In this document: piece by piece, positions 10,601 to 22,900 of the stretch
Layout: each line of letters starts with the position of its first letter
Position numbering within the stretch: position 1 is the first letter of the stretch
Origin: Gyrodactylus bullatarudis
Lineage: Eukaryota; Platyhelminthes; Monogenea; Gyrodactylidea; Gyrodactylidae
Direction: 5' to 3'
Length of the DNA stretch: 64,000 bases
NCBI GenBank assembly: GCA_012064415.1
Contig: SSNU01000042.1
Location: 219,822-283,821, forward strand
Position numbers and translations under genes: made by a program
The notes under the pieces: model-generated
Told to the model about the DNA's origin: nothing
The model's database searches: none
The model's input: the letters and a program-made list of their open reading frames with translations, nothing else

Positions 10601-13600
10601 TGGTCCCAATCATTGAGAGGGTTAGAAAGACGTCTATAAAGGGTGAGAAGATAAAAAATTGTTTAGATCACACAATAAAATGTACTCACTATGTAGATGT
10701 GATTCGGAATGCATGGGTTCAGCTTTGGGGTTGATTTCTTGGCATTTTTTCCTGAAATCATCGTACATTACCGTTTCATTTTCCGGGGATATCTAAATTA
10801 TGAATAGAAAATAAATATCAGGTGTAATCAATCGATAAATTATCAGGCCTGGAGTAGTCTTTATTGATTTTCAATATTTTAAACACGAATCAATGTTTAT
10901 GACACGAACAGAATATGAAACATGATGAGTCTTTTGAGTAATGAGTCTACTTGATGTCTATTCAACGTGTATCGTAAATTGGATATGCAAAAAATGCTTT
11001 GATAAACTCACAAATATGCATTCCTTCTGGATGAGAACAAAGTTGTCTGGACAAACAAGGACTTGGTTATTTGTCGCAATGAGTTTATTACGGTTGTAGC
11101 CACAGAGTAATGGCAAATAGCGATTGCAGTTTTGTAATGAAAATGTGGAATTGCCTGAAAAAAATAAGATGACAGAGGTTACACGTCTTTCTTTTCTTGA
11201 ATCAATCCCTTAACGAGATCATTCATCAGTTATTCAATCCACTACCAAATGTAATTGAAAGAACTATGGGGAAAACACTTGAGAACAATGAATGATGTAC
11301 CATTCGGAAGCTGATCAATTATTCTATAGATGCTCGAATTGAACGCAAACAGGCGTATCGAATTAGAGATATAAAAAGATACCGAAAAAACTTTGAAAAA
11401 ACCTAAATGGATATTAAAAAAAGAATTCTGGAATAGCTCACCTTTAGTTGTGTCAGTTGTAGCCTTGCTAGCGTTAATTGAGAGACACTTGGATGCAAAG
11501 TCAAAACTCTCATAGTCTATTGATAGGTCTCCGTCCAAAGCTTCGCCATGGGCGAGAATACTCCCATGATGGAAAATATTACCGGTCAGGAAGAGATCAT
11601 CTTGGACGGAGGTCAAACCCTTGAGTGTCTCAACGACAAAGGTTTCTTGAGTTTTGTCCTCCAACACAAGAAGTTCATAGTGCGAATCATTCATAAAGGA
11701 ATGGCAGACATTGTCGGCCGAGTCTTTATTCCGTAATAGGCCATAGGGGGAGGGTATTACCGAGAAGCAAAAGGAATTATCCTCGTTACAATAACCTTTA
11801 AAAAAGTTTCAACATTAGGCCAGGAGTTTTTTTATTGATTTCAAATGTGAATGGGTGTTGACAAAAAGTCTTTCACAGGAAAAAAGTTAGACAAGACACC
11901 ATAACCAGGATTCGAGCCCGGGTCTTCAACACTTCTAACCACTAGGCCGGGAAAATTGGTAGCTTACTTTTATTGGATGTAGACTGAATTGTGGTGGGTT
12001 GTTCTGAGAAGCTGGGCACTTTACAAATGGTGGAGATGTCAGTCTCAACCTGATAAGGTGAAGCATACCAGCTGGATGATTTGAGGTCGTCCGAAAGTCT
12101 CAAAGTCATCACACCAGATGATTTGAGATCTTTTGGTTCACCCAAGGCGAAATTCGTATAGTTTATGTTGGCACCGTCCATCCAGAACCAGCGTCTTGGT
12201 TTGTTTTCTTGTGAGATGGTGAAAAAGAGGCCTAGCCATATGTTGGCATGGGCTGGGTGAGTTGAATTCAACAAGTTGACAACAAATAACTCCTCTTCCT
12301 TCGAACCGAGAGATAGTAAGTCAGCTGAATGGGGGAATAATTTTGGGTTGAGAGTGTTGAGACAGTTTGATCGGGCCTTGATAAAATTCTTGGAGTCATT
12401 CCTTATGGGTTTGCTGTAGCAGTTGCCTTGGAAGAGGGACCAATTTTGCGGGCAATACTGTCCCTTTGGTATGGAATAAGTTTCAACAGAAGGAGACTTG
12501 CTGTCATCAAGGGAATACTCGCAAATGTAACCTGAGATTTGATTCTTCAAGTTACATTGAGACAGATGTAGATATTTCTCGTTGCGATCCAGGTAAAAGC
12601 ATGAATACTCCGGCTTCCCGAGAACATTCATGAGAACGCGATTCTCAGAAATAGACCGAGTGTATGGCTTGTAAGAGTTTGAAAACTAAAGAAGAAAAAT
12701 TCATTTAAAGGTGGTAGAGGAAATCTCTCCTGGGAGTTTATCACTTACAACAAACTGGTGTTTGTGATTCTGGTATTTGCCATCAACCCAAAAGATAGTC
12801 ACGTTTTGGAAGTATATCCTCGATAATACTCGCAAGTATGCAAGTTCCAGAGAGGACTTGATTCTAGCCAGGTGGGATTCATCTTTGGTGCATTCTGCTT
12901 CTATTTTGTCAGTGAAACTGGAGGCCGATCGATTGGACGAAAAGTCGAGATTTTCACTACCGATGAGTTTGTAGCATTTGTCGTTCAGCATGTGATAGCC
13001 GTCACGGCATTTTCCCTTTTCTTTGAGTTTACCTGACAGGAGAGGGGAGGAAATAAAAAAGTGGTGATAATCGAGACAGTCAGTGAGCAAAGGTGAAATA
13101 TACACGAATGGAACATGCTTTAATTACTCATGCTGGATAAAATTTCTGTTTTTTTCCAATGAAAACAAAGCATTTTGATTGAAAAAAGATTCACTTGATA
13201 TGGAGTATATTATTTTGTAATTCACTATTTTTACAAAATACAAAAAAGTTCAATCTGTTTTCGAAAAGCAATTGGATACAGACATTTAGGAATTCGATTG
13301 ACCTAAAGAAAAACACATCAATCCGTCACCAATTGAATTTCGCGATCATAACGAAGGAAAGTGATCTAAAATTTACCATTATCAAATCGTATGTAATGAA
13401 TGCATTCAAAATATGATAATAAAGATTTTAATTAATATTTTTATTTATAAAAAAATATCTTCAGAAATAATGAATCAGTAAAATATTAGGTTAAAATAAA
13501 GCATAGGTTAAAAATCACCCGAAATATCATTTACGTAATTTTTACTGTATTTCGTTCAAGGGTTAACTTTCTCTTGGCGATGGCAAAATTCTTTCAACCT

Positions 13601-16600
13601 CTAAATTTGAATTCTTTCTGTAATTTTGATCTCAAAAACATCAGTATTTAATTGCTTCAAGTATCGATTAAAAATTTGAGCTTAAACCTTGACAAAGTGG
13701 CAAAAATTTTCCCAGACAGAATTCTTTTCATTCTAGCAACTTATGGTAAAAAATATTTACGTTTCCGACTATACGGAGAAAAATATTGAGTTTTTTGTTA
13801 ATTCTCGTCTTCAACTATATAAAATTATGCAAGACATCATCTGATTAACACATCAAAAGGGTTTGTTTTCTTTGATAGCATTCATAAGCTCAAGATTTTA
13901 AATTGTCATCTAAAACTATTGAATCATATTATCATGTATACAAATAAAATGTAAATCTTGTGGTGTAAAATATCATCAGGATATTTGATAAATGAAAAAG
14001 AACAATCAGGCATTAGGGCCGAGCTCTATAGAGAAATAATAACTTGTCGTTCTATATATAGAATGAATACAGCCAGAATGACCTTCTTGTTATGCATAAG
14101 AGAGGGTCAGAGAGATGTAAAAGACAAGTTTATTTCTAAGCAAAGAGAAAAAAAGGACGGGAACTGTCTAAATTAGGTCATGTATTTGACAAACAGAGTT
14201 GAACTCTTGGCCAAGATGCCAGAATTGTATTACTATATTATCAAAGAAAGTTGTAAATCATTTTTGCACAGAAATAATGGAAGCTCGAATCTTGCAAGCA
14301 TTCTATCTGATTGCGTTCAATAAAAGATGCTCTTGGTGAGTATCTAATACTTTTTATCAACATACTAGAGACTAGGCTAAGAGATAACTTTGAACTTTCC
14401 TAGTGTATGTGTTCGTTTGATAGAAAATAAGAGGGAAAGAAAAAAGAATTTTCAAATTTGCGCCAAATTTGCCATCATTCTTCGCAACGATAAACGAAAA
14501 ATTCTGAATTATTAGAAACTGCCCAACTAGGTGTGAACATAAAGAAAAGTACACGAGTCGAGATATTGATGGCTGTACAGAAGAGGTGGAAATGCATTAG
14601 CCAATCAAACTTAAGCTAGAATAATTTTAAATGTACGCAATAAAGGATTCACATGAAGACACGGTTATTTGTGCAGAGGGAGGGGTAGGTAAGTGTAATA
14701 AAAACAGAGATCTATCTGCACATTGATCTATTGAAATAAATTATCGATAAGAATTCAAATTTAATCGATATCATGATACAGGGATAGAATTCTCCTGTAC
14801 GACAAAAGTATAGTTTATGTCTTGACTTATCAACTAGCCCATTTTGCACATTGTCAACGACCTCAAAAAGCTGAAAACAAAATAGTATTGAGATTTTGAT
14901 TTCAACTAAAATTTTCTCCCTAAAATCAGAGCTGAGTTTAAACTAGGCATCATTCGAAAGCCAATTTTTCCGTATAATAAAACATTTAAATGTTATTCTG
15001 CATTCAAAAATGGATTTCCAAGATGAAGCAACCTTCAGAAATCAATCGGGGGAAGAGGTTAAAAATTACTTTGAAGTATAAATTTTTAATGTATAGTCCC
15101 GATCTTGTTCCGTCTGATTATCAATAGTGATAAATTGTGTTTTTTAATTGGATGTAAAGGAAGGAAACTTTACATTTGCTAAATCTATGTATGAATTCAG
15201 ATAGAAAAAGTTGAGGAAAAGTTTTTTAAAAAGAAAGAGGGATGTAATCAATAAAACCCATGCATGAAAAGAAGAAGAGTTTCCATCTATCTAAACATAC
15301 TAATAAATACAGGTACATGGGTGCATTTCTTCTTTAATCTGGTTCATTTTTTCACCTTTTTTGAAGAGTGCAAAGCACAAAAGGGAATATAAATAAAATC
15401 AAGTAGTTTTTTAATCTTTTGGGGAAACAAGAATAGTAGATGACCTAGGATTTGCATGCTGGATAATCAAAAATCTTTGATGCAAGCGTCATATTTGGCT
15501 GTATATACCTCAAAAGCCTAAGGAGGAATGAAAAGTGACGCGAAAATACTTGTAATCTCGGCTGATAGAAACAATCTTGATGATAGGTACAATATTTGAT
15601 TCAAATTATTCAATATCAACCCCTATTTTTATATGACATAAATTATTTACTCAATAGTAAAAAGCATAGAAAAGTACGATTGCTTGATTCTCGTTTAAAG
15701 GTTGTAAGCAAAAGATGGAGAGCCTGTACAAATCAAGTCTTGATAAGCTGGGTTTGTGTAATATGCACTCGAAATATAACTCTTGGCAGAATTAAAAAAG
15801 TGAGAAGGAATCCCATCTTCATTCGCTAACAAGAGTGGGGATGTATAAAATTAAATTAAATCAGCATAATTAAAATTCCCATGCTGTTTATTGTAGGAAA
15901 GATAATTCATTATCATAGACACTTACTATAGACTAAAGGTAGGAAATTTTATTTTTACAATTTGATCAAGAATCTCAAGGATATATATTGTATTTAATCA
16001 AGCGTCACTTACTAATAATGGGTTCTTTATCGGGGGAAACTGTAAAATGATCAATTTCACATATATAACCGAATTTCTCTTCACACGAGTGAATGGACCA
16101 ATCGCCAGGATCTGTTCTTCCATCACTCACAAATGTGAGAGCTACACATGATGATAATCCGAATGGCTTTTCAAGTGGATGAAAGTTTTCATACAAACTT
16201 CCACCAGCACTTAACCTGGAACTGGAGATAAAGCTGACATCTGTCCAGAATTTATTTTGCGTCACATTGCTCAGCATTAGTCTCATTAAAAGGAAATCTA
16301 AAAATTATTTAAACTACAAACTTTGATACGGATATTTTCTCAGAATACATTCCATGAATAAATATATGAGAACTAACCATTTAGTTTGATGGAGTCAATA
16401 GTGACAAGCCTGGAAATGAGTCTATTGCCTCTTAATGATGAGCAATGTTCGAAAGCTTCTTTATGGGTCTTGGGAGTGTCGAATATTTGGAAAAATTTGT
16501 TCTTGGAAGAAGGAACCTGATCAGTGGAGCAGAATACAAGAAATTTTTCCGAACATGAGGACTTTTTAAAGAAATAGCCAGATTTATCTACAAGTATAGA

Positions 16601-16786
16601 ATTGCAGATATCTGATCCGAGATCGGATTCTATCCAAAATTGTCCATAGATATGATGAACTTCGATTATTTCACCATTTTTCTCACCACAGAACTCGACT
16701 GCTTCGGAGTAGTTCAATTTTTTGTCTGATTTAATTAGAGCACATGTAACAATTAGTGGAATCAAGAGAAATAGGAGTAAATTCAT
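4679..16786 (-). CDS. Multi-CTLD type I transmembrane receptor, mannose-receptor/DEC-205-like
   Basis: Exons, 5' to 3' on the minus strand: 16378-16786, 16013-16297, 12749-13032, 11968-12685, 11442-11795, 11012-11154, 10690-10792, 10572-10633, 10100-10507, 9588-10038, 8926-9129, 8736-8866, 8518-8671, 8284-8450, 8115-8223, 7214-7395, 6819-7157, 6422-6756, 5430-5646, 4886-5150, 4679-4851. The phases agree and sum to about 1830 residues. A signal peptide (MNLLLFLLIPLIVTCALI) is followed by about eleven C-type lectin-like domains, seen as repeats of CP-x-G...CY, WIGL/WLGL or FW, and C...YxC closures. A transmembrane helix (ISFLIFFLFAILAGLVYLFV) and a KKRK stop-transfer come next, then a tail of about 95 residues with INPF and SNPSY, typical EH- and PTB/clathrin-binding signals. 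No EPN/QPD plus WND calcium site was seen, so sugar binding is doubtful. N-terminal ricin and fibronectin II modules are absent. Inferred role: endocytic recognition receptor. Confidence 0.85.
5697..6406. mobile_element. Fold-back MITE inside receptor intron 18
   Basis: The first and last 275 bases or so are near-perfect inverted copies, from CCTAGTTGACATGAAGA to its counterpart CTTCATGTCGATTAGG. The element is about 710 bp, has no reading frame of its own, and fills most of the 775-nt intron between receptor exons 18 and 19. Similar terminal stretches (ending in ...TCTCATCTTCAT) occur in diverged form near 13780 and 24490. Confidence 0.75.
9161..9551. mobile_element. Non-autonomous hAT-like element (copy 1)
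   Basis: About 390 bp within the 458-nt intron between receptor exons 10 and 11. Its core (about 9311-9441) is essentially identical to that of a second copy at 19459-19844. The ends (AAGGGCGG at the left; AAATTTGCGATTTTTG read inward from the right) resemble the termini of the intact hAT at 33785-35575. It has no coding capacity. Target duplication is not clear at this copy. Confidence 0.65.
11889..11951 (-). mobile_element. tRNA-derived SINE head (copy 1)
   Basis: The minus strand carries an A-box-like TAGTGGTTAGAAG followed by a B-box-like GGGCTCGAATCC and TATGGTGTC. The A-to-B spacing and order match a tRNA-type pol III promoter, but a complete tRNA cloverleaf is not present. A related sequence on the plus strand at 51231-51340 shares GGCCTAG, TCGAATCCT and TATGGTGT. 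It lies in the 172-nt intron between receptor exons 4 and 5. Confidence 0.5.
13033..16012 (-). other. Receptor intron 2, no gene inside
   Basis: A 2980-nt AT-rich intron. The part at about 13560-13830 carries diverged pieces of the MITE family seen at 5697-6406 (GGAGAAAAATATTGAGTTTTT). The rest shows no supported reading frame, repeat or RNA gene. Confidence 0.5.
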
Positions 16787-16925
16787 TTGGTTAAAAAAGT
16801 TACTCAGTAAGTGAATTTCAAGTGATTCATGAATTAAAACAAGCGCCAATGAAATTTTACACAATCGCGGTTTTTCCAATGACAACAAGTTCAGTTCAAA
16901 ATTGAATTTTAAACTTTGCAATAAC
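16787..16925. promoter_or_regulatory. Shared promoter between receptor and dynein genes
   Basis: 139 bp separate the receptor ATG (16786, minus) from the dynein ATG (16926, plus). The interval holds two CCAAT motifs on the plus strand (GCGCCAATG and TTTCCAATG). GTTTTTCCAATGACAAC at 16870-16886 has the right half-site of an RFX X-box (GACAAC) with an imperfect left half. RFX factors control axonemal dynein genes in animals. No TATA box is evident. Confidence 0.45.
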
Positions 16926-19900
16926 ATGAACGAAAAAGAGAGGCTTTATCAGGCCTCAAACACAGAGTTGGATATTATTAAAGAGCGTCTTGTTCTTCCA
17001 TCATTTGGTTCCGGTCTTCACACCGTCTACAAACCAATCCCTCTCGAGTTTTTGGGTCAATTTAATTCGCAATTGCCTAATGTAACATTGGTTTTAATTT
17101 GACACTTTTAGATGATAAACAATTTGAGTTTGTATCCTCCTCTCATGGATTCTTTCTCGCTTACACAGCTGAAACCTTATTCTAAATCCCAGTTTTATTC
17201 CTCGCCCACCGAAAGAATTGGTTCTTATCTCTCTTCGGGGTCCAGTCAGATGATTCTTACATCGATGAAATTCACCAAAGTGCAGCATAGACTTGCGAGA
17301 AAATATTTTCCAGAATTTCGAGGGAAAAAGTATCCCTACATCACGGAAGAAATGATTGTTAGGGGAGTCGAGAGTCTCTCAAAGAAGGCCTACATACCCA
17401 CAAGGCATGATGAAGATGTTTGTCAATCGTTGATTCTTCCCATTTTTCGACTAATCAATCTTGTTTTTGTTTAGCGCTATGAATTCTACAAGACCCACGG
17501 TATTCCAGATAAATCAATAGCTCAGTTGTTTTCAATCTTTTCCGATTCTATCCTTGAAAAGGTCTCGCAGTTCCATCAACAATTCCCTGAGCTTATAGAT
17601 AAACTCTTGGTAGAGATTGAAAAAGAATTTCTAATCTCACTCAAAAAGTCAATTCTAGACTACATCTTGTACGATGAAGAGCAAAGGATTCGTCTTGACA
17701 TTACAGATCCTGTTATAAAATACGAGAGGAAATCTTATAATCTGAAAAAGTCAAGAAACTCTGAAATAACTAAAAACTTTCAGTTATTACAAGGTTTCTT
17801 GCACACCTACTCACGAATGCGCAAGATTCTCCACGACTTTTGGAATGCTGAATTCTCCGAGCTTAAACTGGCCAATAAAAGTAAGCTATTGGCTCTAAAT
17901 AGACCAATGGACTTGATTGAACTGCAAAACAAAATCACCAATCAGTGTATCAGCATTAAAGACAGTCTTGTTAAAAAGTGGGTCAAGACTGAAATTCTTG
18001 ATAAATTGTGAATGTATTTAGACTTGATCTTAAATAAATTTCTAGTTGGGTTCCTGCTTGTGGACTCAAGTTTTCGGCAAATCGTTCCCACTGGATTCGT
18101 TATCTTGGTACGGGAAAATCAAAACAAAACGATGAAATGGCCCGCTCCTACTTTAACAGCATTGCCACTTTTATGAGTTTGAGACTCAGAGAGTTGGTCA
18201 TTAATTCTCTCTACGAGCTGGAAAGTTTATTTGACTTGTTCAAGGTAAGCTCAAAAGATTTTAAAGCATTATTTTTTTAATATTCAAATTTAAATTTACC
18301 AAAAGTATCTTATCAAAATTACTTGCAAGTAGAAAGATTAATAAACTTTTGAGATCTCTCTATATCACAAAAGGAGTTGAATTGTGTTCATCTCCCAAAT
18401 AATAATAAAACCTTCTAAGATCCCTTAATTACCTTGGACCCTGATACCATAATGAGAAAATTTAAATGGTTTTCAGAACAAACAAAGTCTCTCTAGTCTT
18501 TATTGAATAAGAGGAAAGAAATAAATTTATTTTCTAGCCAGAAAAGAAAATCTTCATTGAAGAATTCGAATCAGGCTTCTATGAGAACCCTCCAATCCTT
18601 CGGTTAGAGGGTGCTATAAATGGCAACAAGATTGGAATATCGCCAAACTATCGAGGTGTCTGTGAGATCCTTACAAATTGCATCAAATCCATTGTCACTG
18701 CCAGTGAATACATCCCTAGAGTTGAAAAGTTCATCTTTGAATTTCTCTACTCTGCTCAAATATTTCTCATCAAAGTTGAAATTAATGACTTTGAGGTAAG
18801 TTCTCAATGTTCTTTATAGAAAACAATGCTGAAAATGAAATGAGCAATTTTCGCAACTTTAAGGTAACCCGAATTCTCGACAACATTTTGAGTATTGTCA
18901 GTGTAAACTTTGAAGGACCTCAGAGTTATTTGAAGAGCTATACCGAGTTTGAGTATCTCATTCAACACAAAGTGGAAAATGAAATCCAGAGTTACATTCG
19001 ACAGAGGAAGAGCATATTCGATAGTCAAACTGTAAGTTTTTCCCAATTTTCAAACCTTGATAAATATATAATATTATTGTCTATTTATTTCAGACTGACG
19101 AAATAAAATGGAAAAACTTTGAGGCATTCTTTATAAATGTATGTTCCCATCTCTACTCTTGCGTGCGAGTACAAGCTAAACTCTTCTCTTGATAATTTTT
19201 AGAAACAAAACGAATACATTGAGACGAGAAGAAAAATTCTCAGCATGAAGACCTCTGTCCAATTCAACATGTTCACACTTGACTGTGGCCATTTAAACTT
19301 GATGCTATTGGATCGGCTGGAAAAGTTTCACGATGAAATACTCATCCTTGAAATTGACACTAATCGTCAAATTAACCGTGGGTTAGTTAAAATTAGCCAA
19401 AATAAACATCATAGTAATTGTTACATGACTAAAGGTTTGAAATACTGTCTATAATGAGTAGGTCGGTAAAAAATATCGCAAAATTTTGTTAGAAATCACC
19501 AAAAATCGCAAAAAGTGTCATTTTCTGTTTTAATAATAGTATTTTATTCAATTTCTATGAATTTATCTATTCGAATTCAAAATTTTGAAAAAGTTCTCTC
19601 CACATCTACTACAGCTTATCAACTATTTATATTGTCCAGGACTTGTTTCATATTTTGAATATTCAACTCTCAGCGAATCCAATTATAGGCGGATTGTGTA
19701 AATAGCCAGAGATAAAAAAGAAGAAAATGATTCAACTTATACCTGACTAAATGAAAAGGCTTACTTAGACACTGTTACTTAAGTGAGAATTAATTTTTTA
19801 TCAAGTACAGAAGAGTAGGGAAAAATCGAAAATTTACTGTTCTTATAATGAGTGAAAATTTCATATGGATTTAATGTCTTTTTCCCATTAATCATACCCA

Positions 19901-22900
19901 AACCCTGTAAGATATTGAAATTCTGAGCACATTTTTATTCTTATTTTGGCCTGTTCAATATGGACTTTTCTTTTATTATCATTATTATTATCGTTTTGAA
20001 TTGTAAAAATTACTCTGATGCATTTATGGTTAATGGTAAATCTTGGTAGTTTGATCAAAAAGTATGAAGAAATATCTGAGAAACTCTCAGTCATTCCAAA
20101 GACAATAGATGAGCTTGTCGAGTTGACCAAGCTCTATGAACTAACCTGTGACAAGACTAGTGAACTCCTGTTTGATCAGGTTAAAAAGGCTGAAAAGAGA
20201 ATCACATTTCTACTCACCCAGTTGATTATGCCTGGTGAGGATGTTTGTTTTAGTTTTAATTTTCCCATTGAAAAATTCTATCGTTCTTCTATCTTTCTAT
20301 CATACTTGAGCATACCTTGTAAAATTTTGAATCTCTTTATAGAGGAAGATTTATCCCTCAATTCTATTGCACTAACATGGCCATCTGACCTGGACAAGAT
20401 CCTTGATTTGGCCAGTAATCGTCTTACAAATTATCGTGATGAACTCGAAGAGACTCTCCGCTCAGCCCAGTATGCCCTGGAGAAGAAAGTGGCCAATGTG
20501 AACTTGTTCTATGAGAATATTATCAAAAAGGATAACCTCGTCTATGATGAAGTGAAAAAGAACATTCTCTACTTGGACGAGTTCAATGTGGAATGTGAAA
20601 AGTTGACGAGAGAAATTGACAACATCAATCGTGAGGAGGCACTCCTCGACTGGAAGTTGAGTGAATATCCAGGACTTGCCGAGGTGAAGAGGAATGTGGA
20701 ACCATTTGAAATACTCTGGCGAGCCATATGGACATTTGAGAATAACCTTAGACAATGGAGTTGTGTTACAATAGCTAAGATTGATGCCGAACTCATCGAT
20801 TTCGAATTGACCAGAGGTCTCAGGGAAATGCAACTCTTGATCAAAGTATTCACCAACTTTCCTCATCAACTTCAAATTGCTGAAAAGTACAAGGAAAAGT
20901 ACACAATTTATGCTAGCAATCTTGTATTGGTCTCTGCCTTGAGCTCAAAAGGCCTTGATGATCGCCATTGGCAAAAGTTGAACAAGATTCTGGGCCTTGA
21001 AGATGTCATCTCATCCTCCTCATATCTGCAGTCGATTATTGACCTTGAAGTGGGTGAGTTTACCGATTTTCAACTACATTTTAGTCTACTAACTTTTATA
21101 CTAACTTGACACACTGACAGAACCAGAAAATCTACTCTTGATCGAAGAGATTTGTGCTTCAGCCTCGAAGGAATTTCAAATTCAATCAGCCTTGACAAAA
21201 ATGCAAAATGAATGGGCCGATGTCAAGTTTGAGACAATCATCCACAAAGAGACTGTAAGCTTGATAATTTCCAAATTTCTAATCTCCTCTTTGAAGATAA
21301 GCAAAACCTAAGCATTTATCCCATAAAACTACTCTATAATACAGATTTTATTATGCCAAAGAATCTGTGAGATGATTTTTATATGAATTTTAATCTTCAA
21401 AAAGGAATTTATCTCGGCTCAAACATGAAACATTTTTGAGAGATGATAAAACAACACAAATAACTACTGTATTCAGTCAATATTTGACATAAAAAACCTT
21501 TATACGTCACTGTTTTTCTATTTTCTAAAATAAAAAAAATTGTGGCAATTCTTTAATAAAAACTACATCTTATTCCATGTTTTTTGAAGAAAAAAAACTA
21601 AAAGTAGATCTAATTTGAATGACTCCTTCTCTTAATTTCTAGAATGTTCCAATATTATCATCGCTCGATGAGATCCAAATGCTACTCGACGATCAAATCA
21701 TCCGAATAAAAACCATCAAGGCTTCTCCCTATTGCAAGCCAATCGAGCAGGAAGTAAAACTCTGGCATCATAAACTATTGGAAATCAGTAGATTAATCGA
21801 CGTCTGGATACGTGTACAGATTGGCTGGATGTATTTGGAGCCAATCTTCTTCTCCGATGACATCATCAATCAAATGCCAGAGGAAAGTCGTCGATTTGAT
21901 TCTGTCGATGCCTCCTGGCGTGAAATCCTTTTTGAGACAGCGAAAAGCCCACACGTCTTGGTAGCAATCAAGCAGCGTGATTTATATCGTCGTCTGAATG
22001 ACTCCCTTCGTCTTATTGAGGAAATCCAACGTGGCCTCAACAACTACCTGGAGAAAAAACGGATGGTCTTTACCCGGCTATTTTTCCTGTCAAACGATGA
22101 ACTTTTGGCCATTCTCTCTGAGACAAAAGATCCCCTTCGAGTGGAGCCACATTTGAAGAAATGCTTTGAAGGAATTCAAAAGTTAATCTTTAGCCAGGAT
22201 CTACGAGAAATCTCTGGCATGATTTCACCAGAGGGAGAGAGTATACTTTTCATTCATTCTGTCTTTCCAGGTCATTCAAAAGTGTGTAAATTTACCTTTC
22301 CAAATCATGAAATAGAAATAGTAAAAACGTCAAGATAAATGCATTTTAAGCTCTCAAAAATTATTTTTACGTATTCTTTTTAAGAATGATTGGAACCTCA
22401 AAAAATAAGATCTAAAAAGATGATTCCAAAATCTAAAAATAAGATTTTTTCGTGTATACATCACGATTAGTCATGTAATGTGTATTGTTTTAGGGAATGG
22501 TTGAGAAATGGCTATTGGAAGTGGAATTTTCCATGATCTCAGCTGTCCGTCATCAGATTATGAGAGCAAATCTAGTCTATGAGAGTGAACTTCGCGACAA
22601 TTGGGTCTTGCAATGGCCAGGCCAAGTTGTCCTATGTTGTTCCATGATAAAATGGACTCGGGACACTGAACTGGCCATTATCGCGAATACCCTAGTAGAC
22701 TATCGAATGAAATGTGATGAGCAAATCATTTCCATTGTCAATCTAGTCAGAGGAAAGTTATCCCCTTGTGAGAGGATAACATTGGAAGCATTAATCGTCA
22801 TTGATGTCCATGGTAAGATATTATAAATATATTTTTACTCCAATTTACTTGCAAGTAGATATTACATATTAAAAATAATATGAGAAGCAAGACTAAATTG

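Noticed and set aside
10381..10613. Two extra frames overlapping receptor exons 8 and 9
   Set aside because: A 64-nt intron (10508-10571) joins exon 8 to the frame with the conserved lectin-domain Cys closures; the other frames lack them.
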